DNA from: JBDHBD01 sp039586095
GTDB lineage: Bacteria > Gemmatimonadota > Gemmatimonadetes > Palauibacterales > Palauibacteraceae
Assembly: GCA_039586095.1 (NCBI GenBank)
Contig: JBDHLB010000009.1
Location: forward strand, 8,532-72,531
Length of the DNA: 64,000 nt
Direction: 5' to 3'
The translations under genes and the position numbers were made by a program. Below, piece after piece: positions 8,074 through 17,441 of this stretch (position 1 is the first letter of the stretch; each line of letters begins with the position of its first letter). The notes beneath the pieces are model-generated. The model was given only the letters and a program-made list of their open reading frames with translations. It did not search any database and was not told where the DNA came from.

Positions 8074-9621
8074 TTGCGCAAGCTGCGAATCGGCATCATC
8101 GACCTGGTTGCCAAAACCCCCACAAAAGCCCTCTACGCCCGCGTGATGAACGCGAATCTGGCCAGCATCATGCCTCAGGTGCTCGGCGTCTGGTGCGAGG
8201 AGGAAGGGCATGAGGTGAGCCTGGTCTGCTACACGGGCTTCGAAGACCTGACCGAGGAGCTTCCGGACGACATCGATCTGCTGATCATCGGCGCGTTCTC
8301 GCAAGCGGCGCAGCTTTCCTACGCGATCAGCGCGATGTTCCGGGCACGGGGCGTGGTGACCTGCCTCGGCGGTCCCCATGCGCGCTGCTATCCGCAGGAC
8401 GCGCAGAAGTACTTCGATTACGTCCTCGGGTTCACGGACCGGGATGTGTTGAGGGATGTACTGGACAACTGCACCGCGCACCGGCCGGTGGGCCGGCACC
8501 TGTCGGCGACCCAGCAGCCCCTGTCGCTTCCCGGCGTCCGCGCGCGCTGGAAGTTCATCGAGCCGACGCTGCGAAAGGCGCCGACCATCAAGATCGTCCC
8601 GATGCTCGGCAGCCTGGGCTGTCCCTATTCATGCAGCTTCTGCATCGATTCCGAGGTCAAGTACCAGCCGCTCGATTTCGAGGAGATGAAGGAGGATCTC
8701 CGGTTCCTGCAGACGAAGATGAAGCGGCCGCGAGTAGGTTGGCACGACCCCAACTTCGGCGTGCGATTCGACGACTACATGGATGCGATCGAAGAAGCGG
8801 TCCCGCCGGGCGCGATCGACTTCATCGCAGAGAGCAGCCTGTCGCTTCTGTCCGAGCCGCACGTCGAGCGGCTGGCCAGAAACGGATTCAAGGCGTTACT
8901 GCCCGGGATCGAATCGTGGTACGACCTCGGAAACAAGTCGAAAACCGGAAAGAAGCAGGGCATCGAAAAAGTGGAGCAGGTCGCCGACCATGCGAACATG
9001 CTTCTGCGTCACGTGCCGTACCTGCAGACGAACTTCGTGCTTGGACTCGACGGAGACGAGGGCCCGGAACCCTTCGAGTTGACCAAAAGGTTTCTGGATC
9101 GCTCGCCGGGCGCGTTCCCCGGCTTCTCGCTTCTGACAGCGTTCGGTGAGGCCGCCCCTCTCAACCTGGAGTATCAGAAGGACGACCGGGTGCTGAGCTT
9201 CCCCTTCCATTTCCTGAACAACCACTACGCCATGAACGTCCGTCCCAGGAACTACGAGTGGCCGGAGTTCTACGATCACGTGATCGATCTCACCCGGTAC
9301 AGCTTCTCCAGGAAGCGAGTGTGGCGCCGCTTGAAGGCGAACGACGGCGCGATCCCGAGTCTGATGAACGTCGTGCGCGCCATCTCATCGGAGGGTCGAG
9401 GCCGGATCGAGTTTTACAGCACCATCCGGGACAAGCTCGCGACGGACATCGGTTTCCGCGGCTATTTCGAGGGGGACACGGACGAGCTGCCGGACTTCTA
9501 CCGTGATCGAGTCAGGGCCGATCTCGGACCGTTCTGGGATTATCTGCCCGACGGAGCCATGCATCACGACCCGCATGCCTTCCTGAATGCGAACCGCGGG
9601 GCGAGAGCCCGCACGGCCTAA
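8074..9621 (+). CDS. B12-binding-domain radical SAM protein
   Basis: A 515-residue protein with an N-terminal Rossmann-like cobalamin-binding-type domain (residues 1-135; GGPH at 99-102) and a radical SAM barrel with the [4Fe-4S] cysteines C183, C187 and C190 in GCPYSCSFC. The cluster reductively cleaves S-adenosylmethionine; members with this architecture methylate unactivated carbons, build lipids such as hopanoid modifications, or cyclise. No His of the DxHxxG cobalamin lower-ligand type is obvious, so B12 may bind base-off without it or not at all. The start is a TTG with GAGGAG 7 nt upstream. It stands alone, divergent from the flavin oxidase, and overlaps the next gene convergently by 4 nt. 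Substrate unknown. Confidence 0.85.
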   Translation: MRKLRIGIIDLVAKTPTKALYARVMNANLASIMPQVLGVWCEEEGHEVSLVCYTGFEDLTEELPDDIDLLIIGAFSQAAQLSYAISAMFRARGVVTCLGGPHARCYPQDAQKYFDYVLGFTDRDVLRDVLDNCTAHRPVGRHLSATQQPLSLPGVRARWKFIEPTLRKAPTIKIVPMLGSLGCPYSCSFCIDSEVKYQPLDFEEMKEDLRFLQTKMKRPRVGWHDPNFGVRFDDYMDAIEEAVPPGAIDFIAESSLSLLSEPHVERLARNGFKALLPGIESWYDLGNKSKTGKKQGIEKVEQVADHANMLLRHVPYLQTNFVLGLDGDEGPEPFELTKRFLDRSPGAFPGFSLLTAFGEAAPLNLEYQKDDRVLSFPFHFLNNHYAMNVRPRNYEWPEFYDHVIDLTRYSFSRKRVWRRLKANDGAIPSLMNVVRAISSEGRGRIEFYSTIRDKLATDIGFRGYFEGDTDELPDFYRDRVRADLGPFWDYLPDGAMHHDPHAFLNANRGARARTA

Positions 9622-10343
9622 CCAGCATCGGGGTTCGGGAACCGCGCGACTTCCTCGCCCGCCTGATCGAGGACCCGCAGGGCCGGAGTCCCGTCAGCGG
9701 CCACTTCGAGGATCAGGCGTTCGCGTCCCTCGTCGTCGTTGAGCCGAAGTGACACCGATCCATTGTGGCTCTTCCCCAGGTAGAGGCGCGGATGCGCCGA
9801 TTCGCGTTCCGCGAAGAACTCCGACAGTTCGACTTCCTGTTCGGCCTCGGGGAGCGTCTTCGTTCGTTCGACAAGCTGGATGAGCTCCTCGATCGAATAG
9901 TTGGGCCGGTCCCACACCGACAATCCCGCCTTCCGGTTTCCGCCGTCCTCGGAAGCGTTGAAGGTGAGCACCTGATCCTGTTCGTACTGGTCGAAGCTCA
10001 GGTGCCCGAACGCACTCACATTGCCGTCCGCGTCCTTCGCGCCCCCAAAGATCAGGCCGCCCTGCTCGGTGCCCTCGTCGTTGAAGAAGAGAATGCCCGC
10101 GGTGCTGCGACTGGGATGCTCGTACTCCGCGCCCTTTATGAGAATCCCGGGAAACAATGCCTTGCTGGAGAGAACCAGCCGGACCGTCCCGTCCGGCTCG
10201 ACGACGTTGATCCGCTGCACTGCGATTTCCTCGAAGCTCTGCGTGCGGTTGCCCGCGAAGCCTGTCGACACGGTGAGCACGAGGACCGCAGTGAGGCAGG
10301 CGGAATAGATGGCAAAGAAGCGGTGTCCGAGACCGGGCTTCAA
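9618..10343 (-). CDS. Conserved secreted hypothetical protein
   Basis: A 241-residue protein with a signal peptide or N-terminal anchor (residues 8-30, CLTAVLVLTVSTGFAG). The mature part consists of repeated beta-type segments containing short motifs such as VEPDGTVRLVLS, GILFFNDEGTEQGGL, LRLNDDEGRERLILEV and LRVLDQAGEEVARFP, which read as an internally repeated beta-rich fold. I do not recognise a catalytic motif. A strong AGGAG lies upstream of the ATG. The 3' end overlaps the end of the radical SAM gene by 4 nt in convergent orientation. The protein type occurs widely as a hypothetical; no function can be assigned. Confidence 0.75.
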   Translation of the reverse strand: MKPGLGHRFFAIYSACLTAVLVLTVSTGFAGNRTQSFEEIAVQRINVVEPDGTVRLVLSSKALFPGILIKGAEYEHPSRSTAGILFFNDEGTEQGGLIFGGAKDADGNVSAFGHLSFDQYEQDQVLTFNASEDGGNRKAGLSVWDRPNYSIEELIQLVERTKTLPEAEQEVELSEFFAERESAHPRLYLGKSHNGSVSLRLNDDEGRERLILEVAADGTPALRVLDQAGEEVARFPNPDAG

Positions 10344-10648
10344 GGGAGGACTCCTTTCACGCTAAACGTTTGCAATAGTGTGACTTCTCTCCATTCTAGA
10401 GACTCACGCCTCGCGCCGTAAGTAGCAACCAGGCTTGCCGGTCGCGTATTTGGTCGTCGCTCTCACGGGCCTCGAGAGTTGCCCGAAGGCCCTTCACAGC
10501 GTAAGACTTTCCGTCATCTGCTCCACCCGACTTTGCACACGGATGGTTCTGCCTGGCTCTATAGACTGACGGTTCCGATTGACGAGCCGCGCCAGTCGCA
10601 TGTGCTCGCTCGCACTCTAACAGCGTGGTACAACCGAGGGGGGCAATC
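10344..10648. other. Intergenic region between divergent genes, no gene recognised
   Basis: About 305 bp separate the secreted hypothetical (leftward) from the FAD oxidase (rightward). It must hold both promoters. I see the two Shine-Dalgarno sites at its ends but no convincing -35/-10 pair with correct spacing, no tRNA and no riboswitch-like structure. An open leftward frame covers 10396-10560, but it runs into the oxidase in antisense and has no homology I recognise. Confidence 0.5.
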
Positions 10649-12136
10649 ATGGATCGACGTGAGTTTTGTCGTGGGGCCATCGCCGCGGGGATGACAGCTG
10701 CGATCCCGGGACTGGCGGCTTGCGACCGCTGGACGCCGGGTGGCGACCGGGCACAGACGAGCATACGCGGACTCTCTCTCTCGGGCGAGGAGATCGAGCT
10801 CGAGCGAGCGGCCATCCAGGAATTCGCCGACAGCTTGACCGGTCCCGTTCTCCTCTCCGACCACCCGGACTACGACACGGCCCGACGCATCTGGAACGGC
10901 ATGCACGACAGGCGCCCGGCGTTGATCGCGCGCTGCATGAACAGCCAGGACGTCAGCAACGCCGTGACTTTCGCGCGCGAGCGCGAGCTGCTTACCTCGG
11001 TGCGCGGCGGGGGTCACAGCTGGCCCGGCAAGTCCGTGGCCGATGACGGGCTGATGATCGATCTGTCGGCGATGAACCAGGTGACAGTGGACGCCGACGC
11101 GCAGCGAGCGTCCGCCGGGGGCGGGGCGCTGCTCGGTCAGCTCGACGCCACGACTCTGGACCAGGGCCTGGTCACGACGGCCGGTGTCGTCTCGCACACG
11201 GGGTGCGGCGGACTCACCCTCGGTGGCGGTTTTGGCCGTCTGAATCGCAGGCACGGCCTGACGATCGACAACGTGGTGGGCGCCGAGCTCGTTACGGCTG
11301 ACGGCCAGGTTCGCCGGATCAGCGAGGAGCAGGACGCCGATCTGTTCTGGGCCATTCGGGGCGGCGGCGGGAATTTCGGTGTCGTCACTCAGTTCGAGTA
11401 CCGGGTGCACCCCTTCGATCGGAACGTCCTCTCAGGGATGATCGTGTGGCCCATCGAGCAGGCGCGCGAAGTGCTCGACTTCTACGGCGACTGGTACGCC
11501 GGTCTGTCTGACGAGCTGTACGTCGGTCCGATCATTGCGACGCTGCCCGATGGCCAGGGCGTGCTCCTGATGGAGGTCGTATACGCCACAGATCCGTCGG
11601 CGGGAGAAAGAGAGCTCGCGCCGCTGCGGAGCGTGGGCAGCCCGCTGGATGACGGTGTTGTCGTGCAGGATTACACGGTCATGCAGACGAAGGAGGACGA
11701 GGCCTTCGGCCATGGCATCCGCTCCTACGTGAAGAGCGGCATGGTAAAGGAGATCACGCCGGAGCTGATCGACGCGATGCTCGAGTCGTACGTGCAGGAC
11801 CCGCGCCTCGCCATGTTCACGCACACTGCGGGCGGAGCTGTGGCGCGGGTCGACGAGCTCGCGACCGCGTTTCCACAGCGCAATGCCGAGACGATGCTCA
11901 TCGTCGGAGGCGGGTGGACGGAACCGGCCGAAGACGAGGAAGCCATCGCAACGGCACGCGAGTGGTACTACCAGCTCGAGCCGTTCATGGGCGGCTACTA
12001 CGACAACATCGATTTCGACGGGGCAGCAGGGAACTACGGCCCGGTCTACGAGCGTCTAAGCCAGATCAAGGGTCAGTACGACCCGATGAACCTGTTCCGG
12101 CTCAACAACAACGTGCAGCCGGCTGCGGGGGTCTGA
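10649..12136 (+). CDS. Tat-exported FAD-linked oxidase (berberine-bridge-enzyme-like)
   Basis: A 495-residue flavin oxidase of the vanillyl-alcohol-oxidase fold. The N-terminus MDRREFCRG plus a hydrophobic stretch to residue 25 is a Tat signal ending in a possible lipobox Cys. The FAD-binding (FAD_binding_4) domain covers about residues 85-260 with VRGGGHSWPGKS, where H123 is the expected covalent 8-alpha-histidyl flavin ligand, and GLTLGGGFGRLNRRHG. The C-terminal BBE segment ends with YDPMNLFRLNNNV. Members oxidise sugars, alkaloids or lactams with O2; which one is used here is not visible. The usual second, cysteinyl flavin bond is not evident. The ATG at 10649 has GAGGGGGG just upstream. 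Likely periplasmic. Confidence 0.92.
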   Translation: MDRREFCRGAIAAGMTAAIPGLAACDRWTPGGDRAQTSIRGLSLSGEEIELERAAIQEFADSLTGPVLLSDHPDYDTARRIWNGMHDRRPALIARCMNSQDVSNAVTFARERELLTSVRGGGHSWPGKSVADDGLMIDLSAMNQVTVDADAQRASAGGGALLGQLDATTLDQGLVTTAGVVSHTGCGGLTLGGGFGRLNRRHGLTIDNVVGAELVTADGQVRRISEEQDADLFWAIRGGGGNFGVVTQFEYRVHPFDRNVLSGMIVWPIEQAREVLDFYGDWYAGLSDELYVGPIIATLPDGQGVLLMEVVYATDPSAGERELAPLRSVGSPLDDGVVVQDYTVMQTKEDEAFGHGIRSYVKSGMVKEITPELIDAMLESYVQDPRLAMFTHTAGGAVARVDELATAFPQRNAETMLIVGGGWTEPAEDEEAIATAREWYYQLEPFMGGYYDNIDFDGAAGNYGPVYERLSQIKGQYDPMNLFRLNNNVQPAAGV

Positions 12137-12164
12137 GCGGTCGCGGGTACGCGGCAGGGAATCG

Positions 12165-14477
12165 TCACACGCGCCGAAAGCCAGTACGGGGAAAGCGGCG
12201 TGAGCGTGACGGACGGCGGCTGATAAGCACGAGCGGCACGTTCGTCTCGCGCGCGATAGCCAGCGGTAGCTCGCCGAGGCCCGCTCGGCCTCGTGCCAGC
12301 CGCGCGGACCCCATGACGACCATGTCGGCCTCGGCGGCGTGGCCGATGATCGACTGACGGCGATCCGAGGTGCAGTCCACGACGATCTCGTAGGGGCCCG
12401 CCGCCTCGTCGCGCGCCAGCGCTCGTATCTGGCGCTCGGCCTGACCGCGTAGCTCGTCCGATACCGATTCCGGCAGCGTTCGCAGGTACGTCAGCGATCG
12501 CTCGCCCGAGCGAGAGAGGCTCGCGAGGAGACGAGCCCGCAGGTGGCTGTGATCGCGCCGGCCGCCAATCGGGACCAGGATCTTCCGAGCCTCGGACATG
12601 TGCCAGCGATGCGGTGCGCGCAGGATGACCACGTCGGTGTCCAGCTCTGCCAGCAGGCCCTCGAGCCGAGCCTCGGTGTCGGGCGCGTTCAAGTCCGGTA
12701 GCCCCACCAGCACGGTCTCGCAACCGTGTCCGTCCGCCACCCGGGCGATCTCGCGCCATACGTCCGGCGCGATGGTGAACAGCGTCTCGGCGACCAGAGA
12801 GTGCTCGAGGCTGCGCTGCAGCGACTCGCCGAGCACGCCCTGCGCGTTCTGGAGAGCGGGATGTCGCTCGGCCAGATCGTCCAGTCCTGCCACCTCGGTT
12901 TGTATCTCGGATGGTGTTTCTACGCGTGCGCCCGGTACTGGTGCGGGCTCGGACGGCGTATGTACAACAGACAGGAGCAGCACGCGGCCCGTGCCGGGTG
13001 TCCGAAGCGTGACCGCCACATCGACGAGGCTCGCCGCGCTGGCCGGATTGGCGATCGGCACCAGTACCAGCGGGCTTCTGCCCCGCAGACGAGCCAGGTC
13101 AGGATCGCGCGCCTGGGCCGAAGCATCCGCCAGTCGGGCCCCGGGTGCGAACAGCGTCCAGTACAGAATCCCGCCCACGCCCAGCCACAGCGCGACGACC
13201 CAGCCCGCCTCGGGCACGGCAATCGCCTGGAAGGCCGCCAGACCCAGGCAGAGCAGCGAGCCGGCCACGGGGACGAGCGCGGACCGCCGCTGGCCGGCCT
13301 CGGGCTGAGCGGAACGTCGCCGCACGAGAAGCGCCGCCCAGTGCACGATCGTAAAGGCGATCAGGAAGATGAGACTCGAGGCGGCACCACCCACCGCCAC
13401 GTTCCCTACGGCGATCGCGATGGCGGCCACCATGGCACCCGTGACTGCGACGGCGACCGCGGGAACGCCGCTCGGCCCGTGTGTCTGCCCCATGCGGCGC
13501 GGCAGCGAACGGTCGCGGGCCATGGCGAAACCGACCCGCGAAGCGCCCAGAAGATTCGCACGCAGCGCGGTCACCATCGACAGCACACCCGCCGCGATCA
13601 CGAGCCAGTAGCCGGCCGGGCCGAGGAAGCGCTCCGTGGCGTCCGCTACCAACCCTTCCGGGTTGGCCGCAGCGGCCTCCGCGATGCCTCCCTCCCCGGC
13701 CCCCACGGTCGCGAGCAGGAAGAGAAGGGGAAGGTAGATGGCGAGCGCGATCCCCAGAGACAGGTACATGGCTTGCGGCAAGTTGCGCTCCGGATCGCGC
13801 ACCTCGCCGCCCACCGCCGCGATCAGGTCGAAGCCCTGGAGCGCGATGAACGTGTAGCCCATCGCCTGGATGACGCCGACCGGACCGGCCACGAGAAAGG
13901 GGCTCAACCGGTCCACGAGCTCCGACGGCGCGCCGCGGATCCACGCCACGAGCCCGGCTCCGATCAGAACAATGAAGACGATGACCTTGCCGACAGTCGC
14001 GCCGTTGCCGCCCCCACGGGTTCGTCGCAACAGGCTCGCCGCATACAACCCGATGGCCGCGACGGCGATGGCCACTCGCAGGTCGGGGCGTCGCAGCCAG
14101 TCCGACGAGACCTCGAGGTCCGCAAGCGCCCTGCCGACGCCTTCGGCGGCGAACGCGGCGAAGCCCAGCGCGTACAGCACTCCGGCCATGATCGAGGCGA
14201 ACCAAACCACCCAACCCACCACGAAGGCGATCTCGATCGAGAAGACCTTCTTGGCGTAGGCGTAAATGCCCCCGGACTCGGGGAACCGCTTCGCCAGCTC
14301 GGCGAAGCTGGCCACCGTCAGGAAGGCGATGCCGCCGTTGAGGGCGAAGGCGACGATGGCGCCGGGCCCGGCCGTCGCGAACGCGACACCCGCCAGGGCG
14401 AGGATGCCTCCGCCGACGATGGCACCCACCCCGAGCGCGGTTGCCCCGAACAGGCCGATATGCCGGTCGCTCACCAT
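12165..14477 (-). CDS. APC-superfamily amino-acid permease fused to two UspA-like domains (second copy)
   Basis: A 770-residue inner-membrane protein. Residues 1-445 are a 12-helix permease of the cationic-amino-acid-transporter type: helix 1 reads GATALGVGAIVGGGI and the helix-6 region has AMGYTFIALQGFDLIAAVGGEV. Two soluble UspA-fold domains follow, about 468-627 (LVLVPIANP start) and about 628-770 (KILVPIGGR start); the second carries a weak nucleotide-loop, MGSARLARGRAGLG. UspA domains bind ATP or other adenosine ligands and probably gate transport. It lies 7 nt downstream of a homologous gene at 14485 and is surely co-transcribed with it. Substrate not defined by sequence. Confidence 0.9.
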   Translation of the reverse strand: MVSDRHIGLFGATALGVGAIVGGGILALAGVAFATAGPGAIVAFALNGGIAFLTVASFAELAKRFPESGGIYAYAKKVFSIEIAFVVGWVVWFASIMAGVLYALGFAAFAAEGVGRALADLEVSSDWLRRPDLRVAIAVAAIGLYAASLLRRTRGGGNGATVGKVIVFIVLIGAGLVAWIRGAPSELVDRLSPFLVAGPVGVIQAMGYTFIALQGFDLIAAVGGEVRDPERNLPQAMYLSLGIALAIYLPLLFLLATVGAGEGGIAEAAAANPEGLVADATERFLGPAGYWLVIAAGVLSMVTALRANLLGASRVGFAMARDRSLPRRMGQTHGPSGVPAVAVAVTGAMVAAIAIAVGNVAVGGAASSLIFLIAFTIVHWAALLVRRRSAQPEAGQRRSALVPVAGSLLCLGLAAFQAIAVPEAGWVVALWLGVGGILYWTLFAPGARLADASAQARDPDLARLRGRSPLVLVPIANPASAASLVDVAVTLRTPGTGRVLLLSVVHTPSEPAPVPGARVETPSEIQTEVAGLDDLAERHPALQNAQGVLGESLQRSLEHSLVAETLFTIAPDVWREIARVADGHGCETVLVGLPDLNAPDTEARLEGLLAELDTDVVILRAPHRWHMSEARKILVPIGGRRDHSHLRARLLASLSRSGERSLTYLRTLPESVSDELRGQAERQIRALARDEAAGPYEIVVDCTSDRRQSIIGHAAEADMVVMGSARLARGRAGLGELPLAIARETNVPLVLISRRPSRSRRFPRTGFRRV

Positions 14478-14484
14478 GGCTTGT

Positions 14485-16764
14485 CTAGCCGAGAATCCTC
14501 TTTAGAAGGGATTTGATCGTGCCCTCGTAGCGCTTGACCAGCATGACGGAGGTTGGCGAGTAGCGGACCACTTTCGCGGCGATCTCGCCCACGAGGAGCG
14601 GTCGGAACAGCGGTTCCTTGGCCGCGCCCAGTACGACGAGATCGAAATCCCTGCCAGCCTTCGCGATCCCGCCCGCGACCGAGCCGGACTCGATGAGCTT
14701 CTTGTCGACGGCCACGCCACCGTCGAGCCGTGCGAGCGTCTTGTCGATCCACAGGTCCGCGTCGTCACGCTGCACCTGGGAAGCCTCGGGCGGCACGACA
14801 TAGCACGCGGTCACGGTCATCTGCCTCGCTCTGGCGAGAATGCCGAGGTATTCGGCGGCCAATCTGGCGTGCGGGCCGCCGGCCGTCGGGAGCAGCGCGT
14901 TACGGAAACCGCTATCGCCCCTGATCTTGAGGAGCATGAGATCGCACGGTGCGTGACGGATCACGTGGTCGGCGACCTCACCGAACAGACGGTCCCGCGT
15001 GTTCGTGTAGCCCTTCCAGCCCATCAAGAGCAGATCCGCCCGGAGACGCCGTGCCGCGGAGAGGATGCCGTCATGCACGTGGTGGGCGATCACGACTTCC
15101 GTGTCGACATCGACGCCGTGCCGCTTGGCGCGCTCGTGGGCCAGGCGGAACAGACGATCCTTGTGGTGCAGGTAGCGCAGCCCCTCGTGGACCGGGAGCT
15201 GCCTGGGAACGTTCACCACCGCCAGGGCCACAATGTGTCCCCGGTGCTCACGGGCGATCGGCGCCGCCGTGTCGATCAGAACGTTCACCGTGTCGGGATT
15301 CGACAGCGGCACCAGCACGGAATACCCGCTGCGTATCTCGGCCGGTACGGCTCCCGGAACCAGCACCTGCGGCATCTCGTGCACGGCCTGCTTCTCGGAG
15401 TACGCGAAGTAGATGAGCAGTCCGAGCACGATCCAGCCGATCGTCACGTACCAGGCGACCGGCTGGAACCGGAACTGATACAGCGCGAGAAACACGTTCA
15501 GCCCGAAACCCAGAATCGGTACGAGAGGATAGAACGGCACCTTGTACCGACGCTCGATCTGGGGCGCCTTCCGCCGCAGAACAATCACCGAGAGGTTCAC
15601 GAGGGCGAACGTGAGGAGAAAGATCAGGCTCGCGGCCGAGCCGACAGTCTCGATCGGCAGGGCAAGCGCCATGCCAAGCAGGATTACCCCGGTGACGATG
15701 ATCGCCACGCGGGGAGTCCGCCGCTTCCGGTCGATCTTGGAGATCGGTTCGGGGAGCCAGGCGTCGCGTCCCATCGAAAAGGCGACCCTGGAAGCGGCCA
15801 TCACGGTCGCGTTGAGTGCGGAGGTGGTCGACAGCAGGCCTCCGAACACGATGACCGCCACGCCGAAGGCCGGCATGAAATCCTCCGCGGCCCGGACGAT
15901 CGCCGTCTCCTTGTACCGGCCCAGGAACTGCCAGGTCGGAGTGTCACCCGCATCCACGGCGCCGAGCGACACGAACAGGATGAGCAGGTACATCGTGATC
16001 GCGATCGCGAGCGCGATGAAGGTCGCCCTGGGGATGTTCTTCTCGGGCTCCTTGATCTCCTCGGCGACCGTGGCGATGAGGTCGTAGCCCTCGAAGGCGA
16101 TGAACGTGAGGCCCATCGCGACGAGAACTCCACCGGCGCCCAGTGGGAAGAATGGCTGGAAGCTGTCCGCTGCGGCCCCAGGCTCCACCGCCACTCGCTT
16201 GAGGCCGTAAAAGATGAAGATCGACAGCACGACGAGCTTGGACATCGTCAGGGCGTTCTCGGCGAAGCCGGTTACCTCGGTGCCGCGGGTGTTCAGCCGG
16301 ACGAACAGGGCACCGACGATAACGGTGACGAGTGCCACCGCCCCGCGATCCCCGAGGAGTTCCAGCGCTCCATGCCCGAACTCGGGCAGGTACTTGAGGA
16401 AAAACTCCCAGAAGTAGCCGGCGAAGCCCAGGGCGTAGAGGCTACACGCAACCGTGTAGGCGAACCACAGCATCCAGCCCGCAGTGAATCCCAGGGGTCC
16501 CGGAAAGGCCATGCGCACGAAGGAATAGCCACCGCCCGCTCGGGGGATTGCGGAGGCGAGCTCGGCGTACGCGAACGCGGTCAGCAAGGTCACGGCGCCG
16601 TTGAGCGCGAAGGCGAGGATCGACGCAGGCCCCGCCACGCCCGCGGCGATCCCCGTCAGAACGAAGATGCCTGCTCCGATCATGGCGCCGACACCGATCA
16701 TCGTGGCGTCGAACAGGCCCAGATCGCGAGCGAACGTGACTTCCGACTTCTGGCTGTCGGCCAT
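14485..16764 (-). CDS. APC-superfamily amino-acid permease fused to two UspA-like domains (first copy)
   Basis: A 759-residue paralogue of the downstream gene with the same order of parts: a permease with ATMIGVGAMIGAGIFVLTGI in helix 1 and a FIAFEGYDLIATVAEEIKEP helix-6/loop signature, then two UspA-like domains from about residue 475 (YSVLVPLSNPDTVNVLID) and about 620. The final part retains DLVVLGAAKEPLFRPLLVGEIA, close to the UspA nucleotide loop. It is the first gene of the two-gene operon; the spacer upstream (16765-16919) shows no strong Shine-Dalgarno site, so the exact start at 16764 is a little uncertain. Tandem duplication followed by divergence is the simplest origin. Confidence 0.91.
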   Translation of the reverse strand: MADSQKSEVTFARDLGLFDATMIGVGAMIGAGIFVLTGIAAGVAGPASILAFALNGAVTLLTAFAYAELASAIPRAGGGYSFVRMAFPGPLGFTAGWMLWFAYTVACSLYALGFAGYFWEFFLKYLPEFGHGALELLGDRGAVALVTVIVGALFVRLNTRGTEVTGFAENALTMSKLVVLSIFIFYGLKRVAVEPGAAADSFQPFFPLGAGGVLVAMGLTFIAFEGYDLIATVAEEIKEPEKNIPRATFIALAIAITMYLLILFVSLGAVDAGDTPTWQFLGRYKETAIVRAAEDFMPAFGVAVIVFGGLLSTTSALNATVMAASRVAFSMGRDAWLPEPISKIDRKRRTPRVAIIVTGVILLGMALALPIETVGSAASLIFLLTFALVNLSVIVLRRKAPQIERRYKVPFYPLVPILGFGLNVFLALYQFRFQPVAWYVTIGWIVLGLLIYFAYSEKQAVHEMPQVLVPGAVPAEIRSGYSVLVPLSNPDTVNVLIDTAAPIAREHRGHIVALAVVNVPRQLPVHEGLRYLHHKDRLFRLAHERAKRHGVDVDTEVVIAHHVHDGILSAARRLRADLLLMGWKGYTNTRDRLFGEVADHVIRHAPCDLMLLKIRGDSGFRNALLPTAGGPHARLAAEYLGILARARQMTVTACYVVPPEASQVQRDDADLWIDKTLARLDGGVAVDKKLIESGSVAGGIAKAGRDFDLVVLGAAKEPLFRPLLVGEIAAKVVRYSPTSVMLVKRYEGTIKSLLKRILG

Positions 16765-16887
16765 CCGGTCTACCGACTTCTAACAGCGGAGATCAGCGGT
16801 CGTGCATCCGCGCCAAGCTGCGGCGGGATAAATGTCCGGCACATGCCGTCAATTGACAACGATAGGCACGCTTCCCTCAGCGCCTAA

Positions 16888-16906
16888 CGCGCCCGAATCA
16901 GGCGCG
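16888..16906. terminator. Weak hairpin in the gap between the TIR operon and the permease operon
   Basis: A perfect 6-bp stem (CGCGCC/GGCGCG) with a 7-nt loop lies just downstream of the four-helix membrane gene that ends the TPR-TIR operon. There is no T-tract, so it would be a poor intrinsic terminator; it may only be GC-rich spacer. Confidence 0.3.
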
Positions 16907-16919
16907 CTCCCGTCTAGTC

Positions 16920-17435
16920 TCAGCCCGACACCCTCCGTCGGAACGTCGAGCCCACGAAACGGACGAACACGAAGCCGGTCTGACAGATGTTCCCGATAAG
17001 CGCCGTCACGTAGAGGGCCGCGGGGTTCCCGATCGGGAGGTCCAGGAGCACGATGATGAGACTCGCCTGCTCGATGAACTCGATCGATGTGACGATGATG
17101 ACGGCCAGTCGGTCGGGCTCGATTTCCTCTTGAACGGGCCGGTATCCCGAGACGAGCGCCCAGATGATTCCGTACCCGAAGACCAGAAACAGCCCACTGC
17201 TCACGCGCCAGGTCGTCTCGGGCTCCAGTCCGTAGCCCGACAGGCCGACCGGTACGAGCGCGGCGGCGATTCCGGCCACGCTGGACCCGATCACGAGGCG
17301 AAGCCGGAGCAGGTCGTGGATCGCCTGCCCCTGGATGCGCGTCCCCGGCCGGATGACGCTCACCAGCGCCGCGAAGCCGGCGAAGGCGGCGGCGATCTCG
17401 GCCAATGCCAGCAGCGTATCCGTGTTGTCGAGCAT
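16920..17435 (-). CDS. Small four-helix membrane protein, last gene of the TPR-TIR operon
   Basis: A 171-residue protein with about four hydrophobic helices (residues roughly 8-27, 47-70, 78-98, 108-155) and a basic C-terminus (RRRVSG). It begins MLDNTDTLLALAEIAAAFAG, a pattern seen in uncharacterised inner-membrane proteins; no catalytic residues are visible. It starts 6 nt downstream of the TIR gene stop on the same strand, so it is very probably co-transcribed and may be a membrane partner of the TIR-TM protein. It could also be unrelated to signalling. Function unknown. Confidence 0.8.
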   Translation of the reverse strand: MLDNTDTLLALAEIAAAFAGFAALVSVIRPGTRIQGQAIHDLLRLRLVIGSSVAGIAAALVPVGLSGYGLEPETTWRVSSGLFLVFGYGIIWALVSGYRPVQEEIEPDRLAVIIVTSIEFIEQASLIIVLLDLPIGNPAALYVTALIGNICQTGFVFVRFVGSTFRRRVSG

Positions 17436-17441
17436 GTCTCT

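Noticed and set aside
14869..16887. A 672-codon open frame on the plus strand
   Set aside because: Antisense to the APC-UspA gene; charged low-complexity translation, no homology-like segments.
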